Under the pieces are notes generated by a model. The model ran no database searches and was not told the origin of the DNA. It saw nothing but the letters and a program-made list of their open reading frames with translations. The translations under genes and the position numbers were made by a program. A stretch of 64,000 nucleotides of DNA from Alligator mississippiensis (lineage: Eukaryota; Chordata; Crocodylia; Alligatoridae): assembly GCF_030867095.1 (NCBI RefSeq), contig NC_081824.1, positions 88,405,882 to 88,469,881 of the forward strand. The letters are read 5' to 3'. Shown here one piece after another: positions 34,596 to 46,023 of the stretch (within the stretch, counting starts at the first letter, position 1; every line of letters begins with the position of its first letter).

Positions 34596-34819
34596 TATGG
34601 GTGCATCCACACATGCAAGCATGTGCACTTGCAGCAGCTTAAAATGAAGTGGTGCAAATTTGAGCCGGGGCTTTTTGCTTCAGTGCATGTGCTCGAACAT
34701 GCACTTTGTTGTGGAGCAAACTGTGCCACTTGGGGCAAAATAACCCTGCCTGGCTCCTCCCAGATCTGCAGCCAGAGGGAGCTAGAGCTCAGGGCCAGCA
34801 ACTGTGCTGTCCCCAGCGG

Positions 34820-34860
34820 TATAAAAATCTGTCCTGTCCTGGCATTAGCAGTATAAAAAG
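34820..34860 (+). promoter_or_regulatory. Duplicated TATA-box-like motif, TIR-1 copy C
   Basis: TATAAAAA at 34820 (221 bp inside the end) and TATAAAAAG at 34852 lie in a small local duplication. Other copies have a single motif. Confidence 0.45.
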
Positions 34861-35319
34861 CCACCCTGGCAAGTATCTCAGGGCTACTAGCTCTCAGGAG
34901 CTTCTGGGGCCCAGCCAATTGATACCGGTGGACACTACCCCTTGTGCCAGATGGATTGCTGAAGCATCCCTGAGAGTTCCCTGCACCCTTTACCCACTGC
35001 AGCAGTCTGGCAGTGGGGGTTGCTGCCTGGCTGTGACCTACTGTGCACCTGCCAGACCCAGATGGGGACTGCAGAGCCAGTAGAGGCATCTGCCCCTCTG
35101 GGCCAGCTGCCAGTGGACTGTGGCTGCAGGGTTGTCCTCTGTGCGGCACTACTGCCACGTGTGCCCCCTGCCCAGCCATCTGGGCAGCTATCACCTGGAA
35201 GATGTTCCAGATGTGGTGGCCTGCTTTGAACTGTCAAAGCATGTCCTCCTGGCCCCATTTGGCCAGGAGGTCAGTCACAGCCAGATTGGTCCAAGGTGCC
35301 AGCTCTGAGCAAGCAGGGT

Positions 35320-35881
35320 CATAGTTTCATAATTTCATCATTGTTAGGGTTAGAAGGGACCTAAGCAGATCATCTAGTCCAACCCCCTGTCATGGGCGGG
35401 AAAGGATGCTGGTGTCAAATAACCCCAGCTAGGTGGCTGCCTAGCCTCTTTTTGAAGACCCCCAGGGTAGGGGCAAGCAACGCTTCCCTTGGAAGTTGGT
35501 TCCAGCTCCTAGATGCCCTGGCTGTGAAATAGTGCCTCCTGGTGTATAGCCTGAATCTACTGTCAGTGAACTTATGGCCGTTGTTCCTTGTTACTCCTGG
35601 TAGTGCTCGGGGGAACAGGGAATCTCCCATTGCTTGCTGGTCCCCCCTGGCAAGTTTATAGGCGGCCACCAGATCCCCTCTCAGCCTTCTTTTGTGGAAG
35701 CTGAACAGGTTCAGATCCTGTAGCCTCTCCTCATAGGGCCTAACCTGCTGCCCCCTGATCATGCGAGTGTCCCTCCTCTGGACCTTCTCGATCTAGCCAT
35801 ATGCATCCTGAAGTGAAGCGCTCAGAACTGGATGCAGTACTCCAACTGCAGCCTGACCAATGACACATAGAGGGGGATGAC
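35320..35881 (-). mobile_element. CR1 3' tail inserted in TIR-1 copy C
   Basis: The minus strand encodes the CR1 ORF2 C-terminus ([29 protein letters not shown], a NQLPREALL block and SHLAGVI stop). The tail begins with TTTCATAATTTCATCA-like octamers on the plus strand at 35320. TIR-1 sequence resumes at about 35882, so CR1 arrived after TIR-1. A 115-codon frame survives. Confidence 0.92.
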
Positions 35882-36020
35882 CACTGGCAGAGGGGTCCTG
35901 CCACTGGCCTCCCTTTTGGAAAACTGAAAAATCCCTGGTAAAAAAAAAAAATCCCAAAGTCACTCTAAAATACTCCCAAGTCCATATTCCTTCACAAGTA
36001 AAACAAAAGACCACTATAAA

Positions 36021-36045
36021 GAGAGACAGACAGACAGACAGACAC
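36021..36045. repeat. (GACA)n microsatellite
   Basis: GAGA followed by about five GACA units in the middle of TIR-1 copy C. Confidence 0.9.
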
Positions 36046-36175
36046 AGTGATCAGTTGGACAGTGTTTTATTGATATATCTTACTGTGTTAAAGAAAGTCT
36101 CTTAGAATAATAAAGTGAGCTCTAAATACATGTTTCATGAAATCATGAATACATATTTTGCTGCCCTCCCACAGG

Positions 36176-36520
36176 GTAATGACCCCTCAACAGGGAGTTC
36201 AGCCCCCACACAAGGGGTTTGGCCCCTACACAAGGGGTTCAGACCCCCAACAGAGGGTTCCACCCCCACACAAAGGGTATGCCTCCCCCAACAGGGGATT
36301 TGTCCCGCACACAAAGGGTTCAGGCCCCCCCAACAGGGGGTTTGGGCCCCCCCAAGGACTTTGGCCCCCCAATGGGAGTTCCGCCCTGCAACAGGGGGGT
36401 TGGTCCCTGCACAAAGGCTTTGGCCCCCCCAACAGGAGGTTCAGCCCCCACACAAGGGGTACGGCCCCCAACGGGGGTTCAGCCCCCACATAAGGGGTAT
36501 GGACCCCCAATGGGGGTCAA
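36176..36520. repeat. Minisatellite, about 21-bp unit, about 16 copies
   Basis: Units alternate around GGGGTTCAGCCCCCACACAA and GGGGTTTGGCCCCCCAACAG. Because the unit is close to 21 bp, all frames stay open and encode 7-residue proline/glycine-rich repeats (for example GFGPPNR, GVQPPHK). These frames are consequences of the array, not evidence for a gene. Confidence 0.85.
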
Positions 36521-36820
36521 ATGGCCCCTGCAGGGACTACCACCCCCCTGCAAGGCCCACCTGTTCCACCCCAGCCCCCTGACTGCTGCCCCACCTGGCT
36601 CCATTCCCCACCAGCTGCTGCAGCCTCCCCACTGGCTGCCCCAGTGAGCCCCACCTCTGCTCCCCCAGACCCCCCCCAATGGCTGCCCCACCCAGCCTCA
36701 TCCCCCAACTTGCACCCCCAGGCTACCCCTACAAGGCTACCCCTACAACCCCAGGTACCATCACTTAAAAAAAAAACAAAACAGAAAAAGAACAGAAAAA
36801 ATATGGAAAAAAAAAGCCTC

Positions 36821-36830
36821 TGCTTACCTT
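36821..36830 (-). promoter_or_regulatory. Splice-donor-like GGTAAGCAGA, TIR-1 copy C
   Basis: AAGGTAAGCAG on the minus strand reads inward from the E-type end, as in the other copies, though at a larger distance (about 645 bp). Confidence 0.3.
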
Positions 36831-37474
36831 AGAAGCAGGGGTGGTGGGGCTCCAGGGCCTCCTGGCAGAGACCTCCAGGCATCACAGGACAGTTGGGGGT
36901 GTATCAGGGTCCAGGCTGGGGCTGCTGGGGCTGTCAGCCTGCCAGGCACTGTGTGGGTGGGACCCCAGTCAGCCAGACAGCAGTTGGCAGTTTTTTTGTT
37001 TGTTTTTTTAAACTATGGTGTGGGGGGGCAAGGATGGGCGGGGCTTGTGGGATAGAGCCAGCCAGGGAAGGGGTCTGGGGCCTTGGGGGGGCTGGCGGGG
37101 GGAGGGCCAGCCACGGCACGGGTTGGGGGCTTTGGGGGGGGTGGAGGGAGGGATCAGCCAGGTCAGGGTTCGGGGGGACTGGGGGAGTGGGGGATGCCAT
37201 CGGGGGTCCCCTCCATGGTCCCCTCCCCCCTCCTTCAGCCCCCCTGACCCCTTACTCACCAGCACCAGAGCCCTGGTGCTGAAACATGTGGCCTGGCTGG
37301 CCCTGCTTCACTTTTTTAAACTTCGCTTTTTTTAAACTTCTAATTTTCTCCTCGCGCTGCAAACTTGCAGGGCTGGGAACATTTTTTTTATTTCTGTATG
37401 TGCCTGTTGCCCCGCCTCAAAGGGGTTTGAGGTGGGGCAAGAGGCACATGCATGTTCATCTGGACACACCCTAT

Positions 37475-38790
37475 GAGTCATGCTGATACATCTTGATGGA
37501 AGCAATAATATTCTTTCACTCTATGTTAGTTCCCAAATGACATTTTCAGCTACCTGTATCCAACTCTGCATGTCCTATATATGTTGAATTCACTTCTTTC
37601 CTAATCCAATAACTTTTACCTTGGCACTAAGTACTGAGGATATTTTGCCTTTGCTACATCAGGTAAAATTTATTTGATTATGGGTATTTGGTAATGAGCT
37701 CTCTTCAGTACTTTAAGTTGCTTGAGCTTAAGAAGCTATCTGACCTTTGAATTCTGTGTTGCTCATCAGCAGTGTAACTGTGGGGGCACTGGAGCTGATT
37801 TACAGTGAGTACCCAAATGGCAGTGCTCATCAGCATCAGCACCTCATGTTTTGGGAAGTAGTCCTCTCCAGTGCTCAACATCCTTTCCATCCCTCTCCCT
37901 CTCCTAGTTATCCTTCTATTGCTGATCTAGCTTCTGAGCTCTGGGATTTTAGCACTTCTTTTCCTTTTATTTGCTTTACTGCTCTCACTATATATATTTT
38001 TTCCTACTCCAACTGATTTTCAGAGAGAGAGGTGATGTACTACTAATTACATCTATTTTCTAAGTGTCTTATGCTTAGAAGACATCCAAGTCCCTGGAAA
38101 ACCAAACCAAAACAAACTTGATAATACTTTATCAATTTTCCTGCAAGGAGCTATAGTATGCCATGTTCTCTGATTTTTTTTTTCCTTGCATAACTGTTTT
38201 GTGAATAAGTTATCCCAGCTTTTGTGTCATTAGGGGCTCATAAGTTTTCTGTGTTGTTTGTGCAACATAGAATTTTAGCCTGCTTGTACTTCCCCTTAGT
38301 ATTTTGTATTGTCTTAGTGTCCTTATAATTGTTCCGTTGTATACTTTTTACTTTGCTTTGCTTAGTTGCAGTTTGGCATTTTTCTCTGTATAATACTTAG
38401 GAAGCCATAATGCTTTGTAGTCTAGCACATTCACTGATGCACCATTGTCTATTTGGCATTCAACTTCCTGTTTGTTTGTGTACCGCTTTTTCTTTGAAGC
38501 TGATGCTATCCTGAGCTTTGTTTGCTAATTTGCACTGCATTAATGTCATATTTGCAAAGCCTCATCCCCTGAGTCCCTGCTGCTTTTCTGATCATCCCCC
38601 CCCCCCCTTTGTTCTTGTCTTCTGCAAAATTTGACATAATGAGTTCTTCTTCCACAAATATTGCACAGGACCTCAATTGTTGGATCTTTTCTATTACAGC
38701 ATGTTTTCTTCAACTCATCTGTCTTTGCACTAGTGCAATTGCTTGTGCAAAAACTGTCTATCTTCATGCCTTCCCTGTTTCACTTCATAC
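37475..38790. other. AT-rich unassigned region
   Basis: No credible exon or repeat. A 73-codon minus-strand frame (38546-38767) contains CNICGRRTHYVKFC, which fits a CCHC zinc-knuckle spacing but has no other support. Confidence 0.45.
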
Positions 38791-39470
38791 ATTTCATAGA
38801 TTTCATAGACATTAGGGCTGGAAGGGACCCTGGAGAATAATCGAGTCCAGCCCCCTGCCCCAGGGGCAGGAAGTCATCAGGGATCGTAGGATCCCAGCAA
38901 GATAAGAATCCAAATGTGTCATGAAGGCATTCAAAGTGGGTGCCCCACCAAAGTAGGTGAACCACCTCCGGCAGCAATATATTCCAAACCTTGGGGGCTC
39001 GGACAGTAAAGAAGTTCTTCCTTGAGTCCAACCTGAAATGGTCATGGAGGATTTTGTGACCATTCAATCTTGTCATCCCTTGAGGTGCTCTGGTGATCAG
39101 ATGTTCCCCCAGATCCTGATGAGCACCCCTGATAAACGTATAGGTGCCCACCAGATCACCCCTGAGCCTGCACTTTTCCAGGCTGAAGAGTACCATGGCT
39201 CTCAGCTTTTCATCATAAGGTCTGTTTTCCTGACCTCTGATCATGCGTGTGGCTCTCTTCTGCACCCTCTCAAGCTTCTCCACATCCTCTTTGAATTGTG
39301 GAGCCCAAACTGGATGCAGTACTCCAGCTGCAGCCTCACCGAGGCCGAGTACAATGGGAGAATGATGTCCCAGGATTTGCAAGCCAGCATTTTGCTCACT
39401 TTACTAGCCACAGCATCACGTTGAACGCTCATGTTCATCTTGTCATCAATCATGACCCCCAAGTCCCAAT
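38791..39470 (-). mobile_element. CR1 3' tail, 5'-truncated
   Basis: The minus strand encodes MGVMIDDKMNMSVQRDAVASKVSKML, then a frameshifted EYCIQFG, then the 200-codon frame 38780-39382 with APQFKEDVEKLERVQKRATRMI, LFSLEKCRLRGDLVGTY and FFTVRAPKVWN. The 3' end has TTTCATAGA octamers (plus 38791-38810). It is closest to the CR1 at 27.97-31.44 kb. Confidence 0.92.
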
Positions 39471-40435
39471 TATCTGTGTCTATTTCACTTATGCTCTGCT
39501 TTTGGATGTAGGAGTGTTCACTAGCTTTGCACTTGCTTATAGCTCATAGTGGGAGTAATATAGCTTTCAGAACAGTTTTATTCAACAGTAGCATAACTTA
39601 GAGACAGGGAACAGAGCATCAGCCCTACACACCAACTCAGTGGGGGTGCCAGAATGGCAGTCTCCAAGGCAGTCCCTGCCATGGCAACAGCAGTAGCCCA
39701 GCACTACTATTGCCTAGGTACACACTGATACTGTAGCAGGAACAACCAGGGTGGACAGACAGCACCATGGCTGAAGCACTCAGGGACACTGAGTACCTAG
39801 AGCCAGTAAAACTCTCCCTCCATTACTCGGTGACACCACCTCCCCACTCAATCAGAGTTTTGCCCACAGTTAATTGTGTCTTTATCATTCAAGCTTTTCT
39901 ATCATTTATCCCTATTGCTAAAATGTCATGAATTGTTTGCATTTTATAATTTCATAATCCTGCAAATTGGCCATTTTGTATAGTTTGAGATTACACTGAT
40001 CTATTGGTTCTTCAGATTCTTGATGACAATTTTGAAAAGATATGTTTAAAATGATTTTTACTTATTTTTTAATACTTTCATCTTTGAAAAAGTTTTTTTG
40101 TGATTTTAAATTTAAACTCACAGTCTCCAAGTAACAATTTTGATACTATGGAAACATACGGCAACTTTTATCATTATCATTTGTACTGAGACTTTTTTCT
40201 TGCATTCTTTCTTGTCCTATTGCTCTTCCATGGTTCTCCTATTTTCATCTAAAGAACATCTTATTCTAAGAACGTCCATCTGTTCAAGGACAGGATGCCC
40301 TAGTGTTTTCTCTTTGTGAATGCATGCTTATACTTCTTCTTTTTCCCCTTGTTTTCAATATTTTTAGTTTAACTTTAACTACCTGCAGTACCTCCTTATA
40401 CCATGATCTGTCTGCAGACATACAGCATAGGAGAC
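39471..40435. other. Unassigned region
   Basis: Mixed then AT-rich sequence before the Harbinger left end. No gene recognised. Confidence 0.45.
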
Positions 40436-40744
40436 AAAGCATATGTCTACACAAGCATTTAGTCATGACTAGATTTATTGCACCGTAAGCTACTGCACAG
40501 TACTGTAGGTGATTTGGGCTAGGTGTCTACACATGCAGAGACCTGGCAGCAAATTTGCAGTACTTGGCAGCCATCTTTTAAACACAACCCTGTTCTGTGG
40601 TCTCTGGGCAGCCATTTCCTATGGTCAGAGGAGCAGTGTGGCATATGCAGAGGGAGTACATGGTGGCTGTCTTCATGCTCCCTCTGTATCCCTGTGTTAT
40701 GGCTGCCCCAGCCCCTGGACCTGGCAGTGAGGAACAGGGTCCCC

Positions 40745-41775
40745 AGAGCTTGCTAGTTGCCTTGGTCACTGCACTGCTGGCCCGCTGCATTCACTGTTGC
40801 CTAGCCCATGGCTGTCTCACCCTGGTTGGCTCCCCCCACACCCAGCAACCACCTGCTTGCTCACTGTATGCCCTCTCAGAGCTCCCGCCTCTATGTAGCT
40901 GCTGCCACCAGGGACACAAATGAGGGGCTCCAGGAGGCCACTATGAGGCCACCATTGCTCTCCTGGGCTCCCAGGCCCACTGCCTCTGGGCCTGCCATGC
41001 CAGCCATCTCTGGTAGCAGCATCTGGTGCATCAGATCTGGGATAACAAGCAGTGGCTGAATGCCTTTGGGATAACCTGGACCATGTATGTAGACCTGGCC
41101 CACCAGTTCCAGCTCCACCTGGAGTGCCAGGACACAGGCAATCACCCAACCCTCCCTGCCAACACCTGCCTGGCAATGCTCAAGCTGGCCACGCCCACCA
41201 GTCTGTGGTATGTGGGTCACTTGTTTGGTTTGGGCAAGGCCACTGCCAGGGAGGCCATCTTGGAAGTGTACAGTGGTCTCCAGGACATATTGGTAGACAC
41301 CATCCTCTATGCCCAGGACCCCTAGGCAGTGGTGGCAGGATTCCATGCACTGGAGTTTTCCTTGGACAGCACATACATACCAGTGACCTGCCCATCCCAT
41401 GGAGACTTCCCCTATTATAGCTGCAGGAGTTTTCACTCCATGGTCCTGCAAGCAGTCATAGACCACCAGTTTACATACATGAGTGCTCCCTGGCCAGGTA
41501 GCATGCATGACTCTCATGTTTTCCAAAACTCTGACTGTCCATGCTGGTTGAGAGCAGCACTTCACACCATGAATGGCAGACCTGCAGCTGGGCACTGTCC
41601 TACTTCCACCCCTGCTCATTGGGGACCCTGTGTACCTGCTCCTGCCCTGGCTGATGATGCCCTATGCCATATACCTGGATGCCCCCCCTCCCCAGGCCCA
41701 CTTTAATTGGATATGCACTTCCATGGGGCCAGCAGCCTGCTGGGTGTTGGCTACAGTCAGCCTGCCTCTCCCTCC
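40745..41775 (+). pseudogene. Harbinger (HARBI1-like) transposase, DDE type
   Basis: The transposase would cut the element at its TIRs. In broken plus frames: 41026-41325 encodes LAMLKLATPTSLWYVGHLFG, LGKATAREAILEVY, matching the helix-turn-helix-side LATPxSYRxVGxxFGxGKST motif. After an in-frame TAG at 41323, 41329-41572 continues LDSTYIPVTCPS (first catalytic D), FHSMVLQAVIDH and PWPGSMHDSHVFQNS (second D). A frameshift near 41573 leads to LIGDPVYLLLPWLMMPY. The normal GDSGYPLLPWLMTPY block is evident; the final Glu region decays. At least one stop and one frameshift make it a pseudogene. Confidence 0.85.
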
Positions 41776-41839
41776 CTATCCCCAGGGTGGGACAGGCCAG
41801 ATTCTTGGCAGTATCTGCTCCTGTGACCCCAGACCACAC

Positions 41840-42366
41840 TCTCCCTGCTCTTCCCCTTCAGGCCAACTGCTCTGCTGTGCTGCCAGCCATCCCACAGTGC
41901 CTGGTCTTGGGGTTCATGAGGCTCTCAGATGACTGGAATGAGAAGCTGGTTGCATCACTGCCCTCCCTGTTGGGAGCATCTTTGGAGAGGCACCTCAGGG
42001 CCAACTTCCTGGTGTGCCACCACTGTGCCCTGAGCATGCCCCTGCTGCATTTGCCCTAGGAGGTGTGCAATGAGCTGTTTGTGAAGGCTGAGAGCTGCCC
42101 AACCCACTATGTCCTGTTGCTTCTGATCCTTCTGGTGCCTCAGGTGCACCTGCATTCATGGTTTGAGGCCATGAGCTACCATGGCATGGGGGGCAAGCCC
42201 AGGCTGCCTCACAACCTTCATCACCATCTGAATGGCTACCTGTGGCAGCAGTACATATCCCTGGCCCCTGCTACTGAAGAGTGCATCACCACTGGCATTG
42301 ACACCTTCCTCAGGGTGTGGAAGGCCTGTACCCACCCAGCTGAAGGGGCACGGGCTGCTCAATAAA
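41840..42366 (+). pseudogene. Unidentified coding-like segment inside the Harbinger element
   Basis: Downstream of the transposase, open plus-strand frames 41664-42059 and 42063-42365 encode leucine- and histidine-rich sequence (FMRLSDDWNEKLVASLPSL, NELFVKAESCPTHYVL, YHGMGGKPRLPHNLHHH). AATAAA follows at 42361. I do not recognise a domain. It could be the decayed transposase C-terminus, a fused gene piece or chance. Confidence 0.35.
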
Positions 42367-42599
42367 TTTTTGAACTGTGTCCCACCTCTCTGCATGCTGT
42401 GGGGGGGAAGGACATGGGGCCAGGAAAGTGTGGGTGGGCCAGGAAGGGGGGGAGATCAAGGGCAGGGGCCGGGGCCAGGGGCAAGGGTGGGGACTGGGCC
42501 TGGGAGTGACCTCCACCCAACGTGGGGCTTACCAGTTGTCCAGGGATGGCACGGCTGGTGGCTTGGCGTGGTCTTCACTGTCAGTGATGGCATCCAGCT

Positions 42600-43250
42600 G
42601 CATATGGTGTTCTCACCCCACAGTGCATGCTGGGGCAGCACCCATCTGGGCTCTCTGCTGAGGAAGAGTTGGCGTTGCTGACCGCTGGCAGTGACATGGC
42701 CTGCTGTTCCTTGTGGCAGGGTCTGGGGGTGTGTAGCTGCCAAGGCAGCCACTAGCCAGGACTCCCTGAGCTGCTGGTAAACTATGTAGCCAGTGAGTTG
42801 AGCAGGATGAGATGCTGAATGCCTGAAGGCCCCTCCTCAGGTGACATATCAAAAGAGGGGGTCAGGGCAGGGTGGGTGCTCATGCAAGTCACCTATGCTT
42901 CTGAATACAGCTGGATTGGGGCCTGGGTACCGGGGTGCCAAAATGCATGTCAGCTGCTGCATAAAGGGCATGGTTTTGTGGGCATGGCTGGACTGATGGG
43001 CTGTGGTCAGTCGTGGCCACCCATAGTGCCCACAAGGCATTGACCTTTATGTGGCACTGCCACTTCTACTGGGAGTGCCCTTACTCCTGCATCCTACCCA
43101 GTATGGCCTCATAAATGTGGACATTCAAGGGCCCACCCCACTTGAATTGGTGCAGCACTTCTGCATTACCCCAGAGCACCATGAGGTCACCATGCTTCTG
43201 TTGGGGCCGCAGGTGTACGGCACAGGTATGTGCTTGTAGACAGTGGTGGG
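42600..43250 (-). pseudogene. Harbinger Myb/SANT-like protein gene
   Basis: The minus strand encodes KHGDLMVLWGNAEVLHQFKW, then HIYEAILGRMQE, a stop, GHSQ, and in neighbouring frames IKVNALWALWVATTDH and MPFMQQL. This follows the order of the trihelix/SANT-like domain of Harbinger accessory proteins (W-G-E helix, IYxxIxxxMxxRGH, CRxKIKxLR). These proteins bring the transposase to the nucleus and the TIRs. At least one stop (near 43080) and frame breaks are present. It faces the transposase (convergent). Confidence 0.68.
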
Positions 43251-43433
43251 CCTGAATGGGAAGGATGAGGGGGACATTGTGGGTCCTGTGCTGGTGCTCT
43301 GGGCTTACACACATCTGTCCTTGTGTTGCCAGACCTGGGCACCTGCCAGAAGTGCCCAGCATAGGGGCGAGGGCATGTGTGCACTTACTGAACAATAAAT
43401 TATGCAATCGTACAGTAATGTGTCTCATGTAGA

Positions 43434-46000
43434 TGCACCCAAGATACTATAACTTCCAGGCTGGAGAGTGGCCTTTCAGGTAAAAGATGAAGAAGGAAAA
43501 ATGGTGGTGTTAATGATGGAGAAATCCTTCTCTTCTGCAACTACAGTAGTGTGTTAGGTCCTTTGCAACTATTGGACTAGGTTGTTTGGATAAGGTGCAG
43601 GTACACAGAGGGACTGTATACAGGAAAAATCAATAAAACTACCTTCCCTGCTTCTCCACCATGTTTTCCACATTGAAGTTCTTATTCAAAAGAAACAAGT
43701 CTCTGCATATTCTGAAGTTTTAAGTTTAATTTTCACAGAGGGGGACAGTAGTGCGAGTGTTGCTTATGCTTAGATGAGAAGAAATGTGGAGATAACACTT
43801 GTTTGATGATCAAGGAAAGCTTTTTTCCATTTGAAAATAGGTGTTTTCAGAATTGGAACAGCCCTGCCATCATCCATCATCATTTTCTGCACTGTGATTG
43901 AGCGGCTGCCACAGATTCAATTTTAAAAACGTCTCCATGAAGAACAAAACTACCTATTTAAAAAGAAGTGATTCTGCTTACAGCCAAGTTTTGATGTAGG
44001 CTGTAAGTAGAATAAAGCAACTTACGTTTCTCCCCTCTTCTTTCTTCAAGTTGCCTGTTTCTATCTTCAGTGAAACCTCAAAATAATAAGCCGCGACCAC
44101 TTCAAAGTGTTTCTCTGGACAGAAATCTAGTTTGGTCTAATCTGGCTTCAGCTGCATTTTTTTAGGATTCCATGAACCCTGAAACTTTGTGTATTGTAAT
44201 AATTTCATTTTTGTTCTTTTTTGCATTTGAGAAGGTATGAAGGTGCTAGATTAATAGTTTGTCATCATGTTTTATCCGTCTTTAATCCATTAAAACAAAT
44301 ATATTAAAACATAGTAAAAACACAACACAATGCATTAATTAAAAAGAAAAAAATACTTTTATTTTTTGTTACATGAAATGAGTATATACAGGAGTCAATG
44401 TACAGGACAGGACGTGATCCAGAAAACATAGGACATCTGACTCCCAGGGCTGTACTCCCGCTGGAAGACCATGCTCCCATGGCCTGCAGTTATTCAAAGT
44501 AGTTACTATCTGGAAATCTTTCTGCTGCTTAAAGAACCCTGTCAGTACTCCTCCTATTTATTTATTAACTAGGGAGAGTTCAGAATTTGCAAAGCCATTT
44601 TATTTTTCATCAGAACAGCATGACAGGCTGCCAGAAAATATCAGTCAGATGATAGTTCAGAATGCTCTTCAAACATTGCCAGACTACTTCATCTCTAATT
44701 TCAAGAAATGCAAATATTGGCAGTCTGTACTGAGTTTCCATTTTATGTATATAATAAGGTCGCCAAAATTATTTTAACTTACTGGGTAGCTATTACTGCG
44801 TCCCAAGAAGTCAGCAGTGCTGTTTAGAGAAGCAGACATAACTGAAAATAATAATGTTAATCCATGTATTTTTAACTACATGGATAATTTTAAATGACTA
44901 GCAAGAATTTTATTTTTTATATATCTGTATATAAAGTAATATTTACTAATTTCCACCAAATACGTTGTTTTGTTTTTGTATGGTAGTTTGCATTATTGGC
45001 TTATTATTCTTTTACGCATGTTTCCTTGAGACCCATGGATGGATTTCTTTGCACTTTTAGACAATGAAGGCAATACATAGCTATTGCTCTAGCTGTAAAG
45101 GAAGTAGAATTTGCATTTTGCAAGAAATTCAATTCTTTCAATGTTTGTTTTTGTTCTTAATATGAATGAAAAGAAAGAATTTTAAATTCCATGTGAATCC
45201 AGTTTTGGAAGAGGATAATTTTGTGTCAATTAATATGTATCATCTCAATTTTATTTTTTTTCTTAATTATGTTATATTATAAAATAAATTCCTATACGAA
45301 AACTTGTAGTCCTTCATTCTGATAAAAGTACTTCAAGAAGCTCTATTCTCTGACTATTTCTGGCTAATTCAGAATGGGGATGTATCAAAAAATAAAACAA
45401 GAAAATCTGTCATTCTGAAAATTTCTGTTAATGTCCAGATTTACAGTCCAGTACCTATCTATAGATCCCACTGTTTTAATATAAGATTTAATCCCATATT
45501 CATTTTTAAACCAGTCAGAGTATACCATTACTATGTTGCATATTTTTAACAAATAAAGAGTATATAACATTGTAATGTAGAACAGAATTATTAGCTGTTA
45601 TAAGCTACTACTACAATATCCCAAACTATTTTCTATATCCTTATTTAATATATACTACTTTATGTGTGTCTAATAAACTTCCTGTACTTACAAAAGAAAT
45701 GGACAGCCAGCAAAGTGTATACTTGCAAACTATTAGAGTCACTTTAGCTGCTAGTTGTTGTTAAATTCAAGTAACAATTTAAAGTGCAATCAGTCTTAAT
45801 TGTTTTTATGTATAAACAAGAACAAACAACAAAGCATCCAGCTTGAATTAATTGCATGAAAGTAAAGAGGTAATGGTGAATTATTCAATGAACTGCTGGT
45901 CAAATTAATATATTCATTGGGTATTGCAGGAGTGAACCTTTTTTTAAAACATATCTCCCTCAGCGTGTATATATATAAATATATTTTCATTTGTTTGTTT
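43434..46000. other. AT-rich unassigned region
   Basis: About 2.6 kb of AT-rich sequence with only short open frames. No RNA gene, exon or repeat boundary seen. Confidence 0.5.
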
Positions 46001-46008
46001 GTTTGCTC

Positions 46009-46023
46009 GGGGGGGGGGGGGGG
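46009..46023. repeat. Poly-G run
   Basis: A 15-nt G homopolymer after GTTT repeats. Confidence 0.95.

Larger units (their letters stand above)
34599..37471 (+). mobile_element. TIR-1 element, copy C (complete ends, TAT duplication)
   Basis: The left end GGGTGCATCCACACATGC and the reverse complement of the right end, GGGTGTGTCCAGATGAAC, are imperfect inverted repeats. TAT lies outside both (34596-34598 and 37472-37474). The right subterminal region has the palindrome CCTCAAAGGGGTTTGAGG and a GGGAACATTTTTT block matching copies A, B and E. A CR1 tail (35320-35881) is inserted in the F block. The GC-rich right half holds the 21-bp minisatellite at 36176-36520. No credible protein is encoded. 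Confidence 0.75.
40436..43433. mobile_element. PIF/Harbinger DNA transposon, two genes, decayed
   Basis: A 3-kb element has a transposase pseudogene on plus and a Myb/SANT-like pseudogene on minus, the two-gene arrangement known for PIF/Harbinger. Its right end reverse complements to GGGTGCATCTACATGAGACACA; the left end contains TGTCTACACAAGCATTTAGTCATGAC and TTTATTGCACCGTAAG, which matches the right subterminal TTTATTGTTCAGTAAG. A second left-like motif (GGTGTCTACACATGCAGAG, 40515-40533) makes the exact left boundary uncertain. No clear 3-bp target duplication was found. Confidence 0.75.

Noticed and set aside
34595..35194. 199-codon minus-strand frame in TIR-1 copy C
   Set aside because: It runs through the element's terminal repeat and its equivalent is broken in the other copies; no domain is recognisable.
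36115..36647. Proline/glycine-rich open frames of 111-155 codons
   Set aside because: They are produced by a minisatellite with a unit divisible by three and by C-rich sequence; no domain or start context supports a gene.
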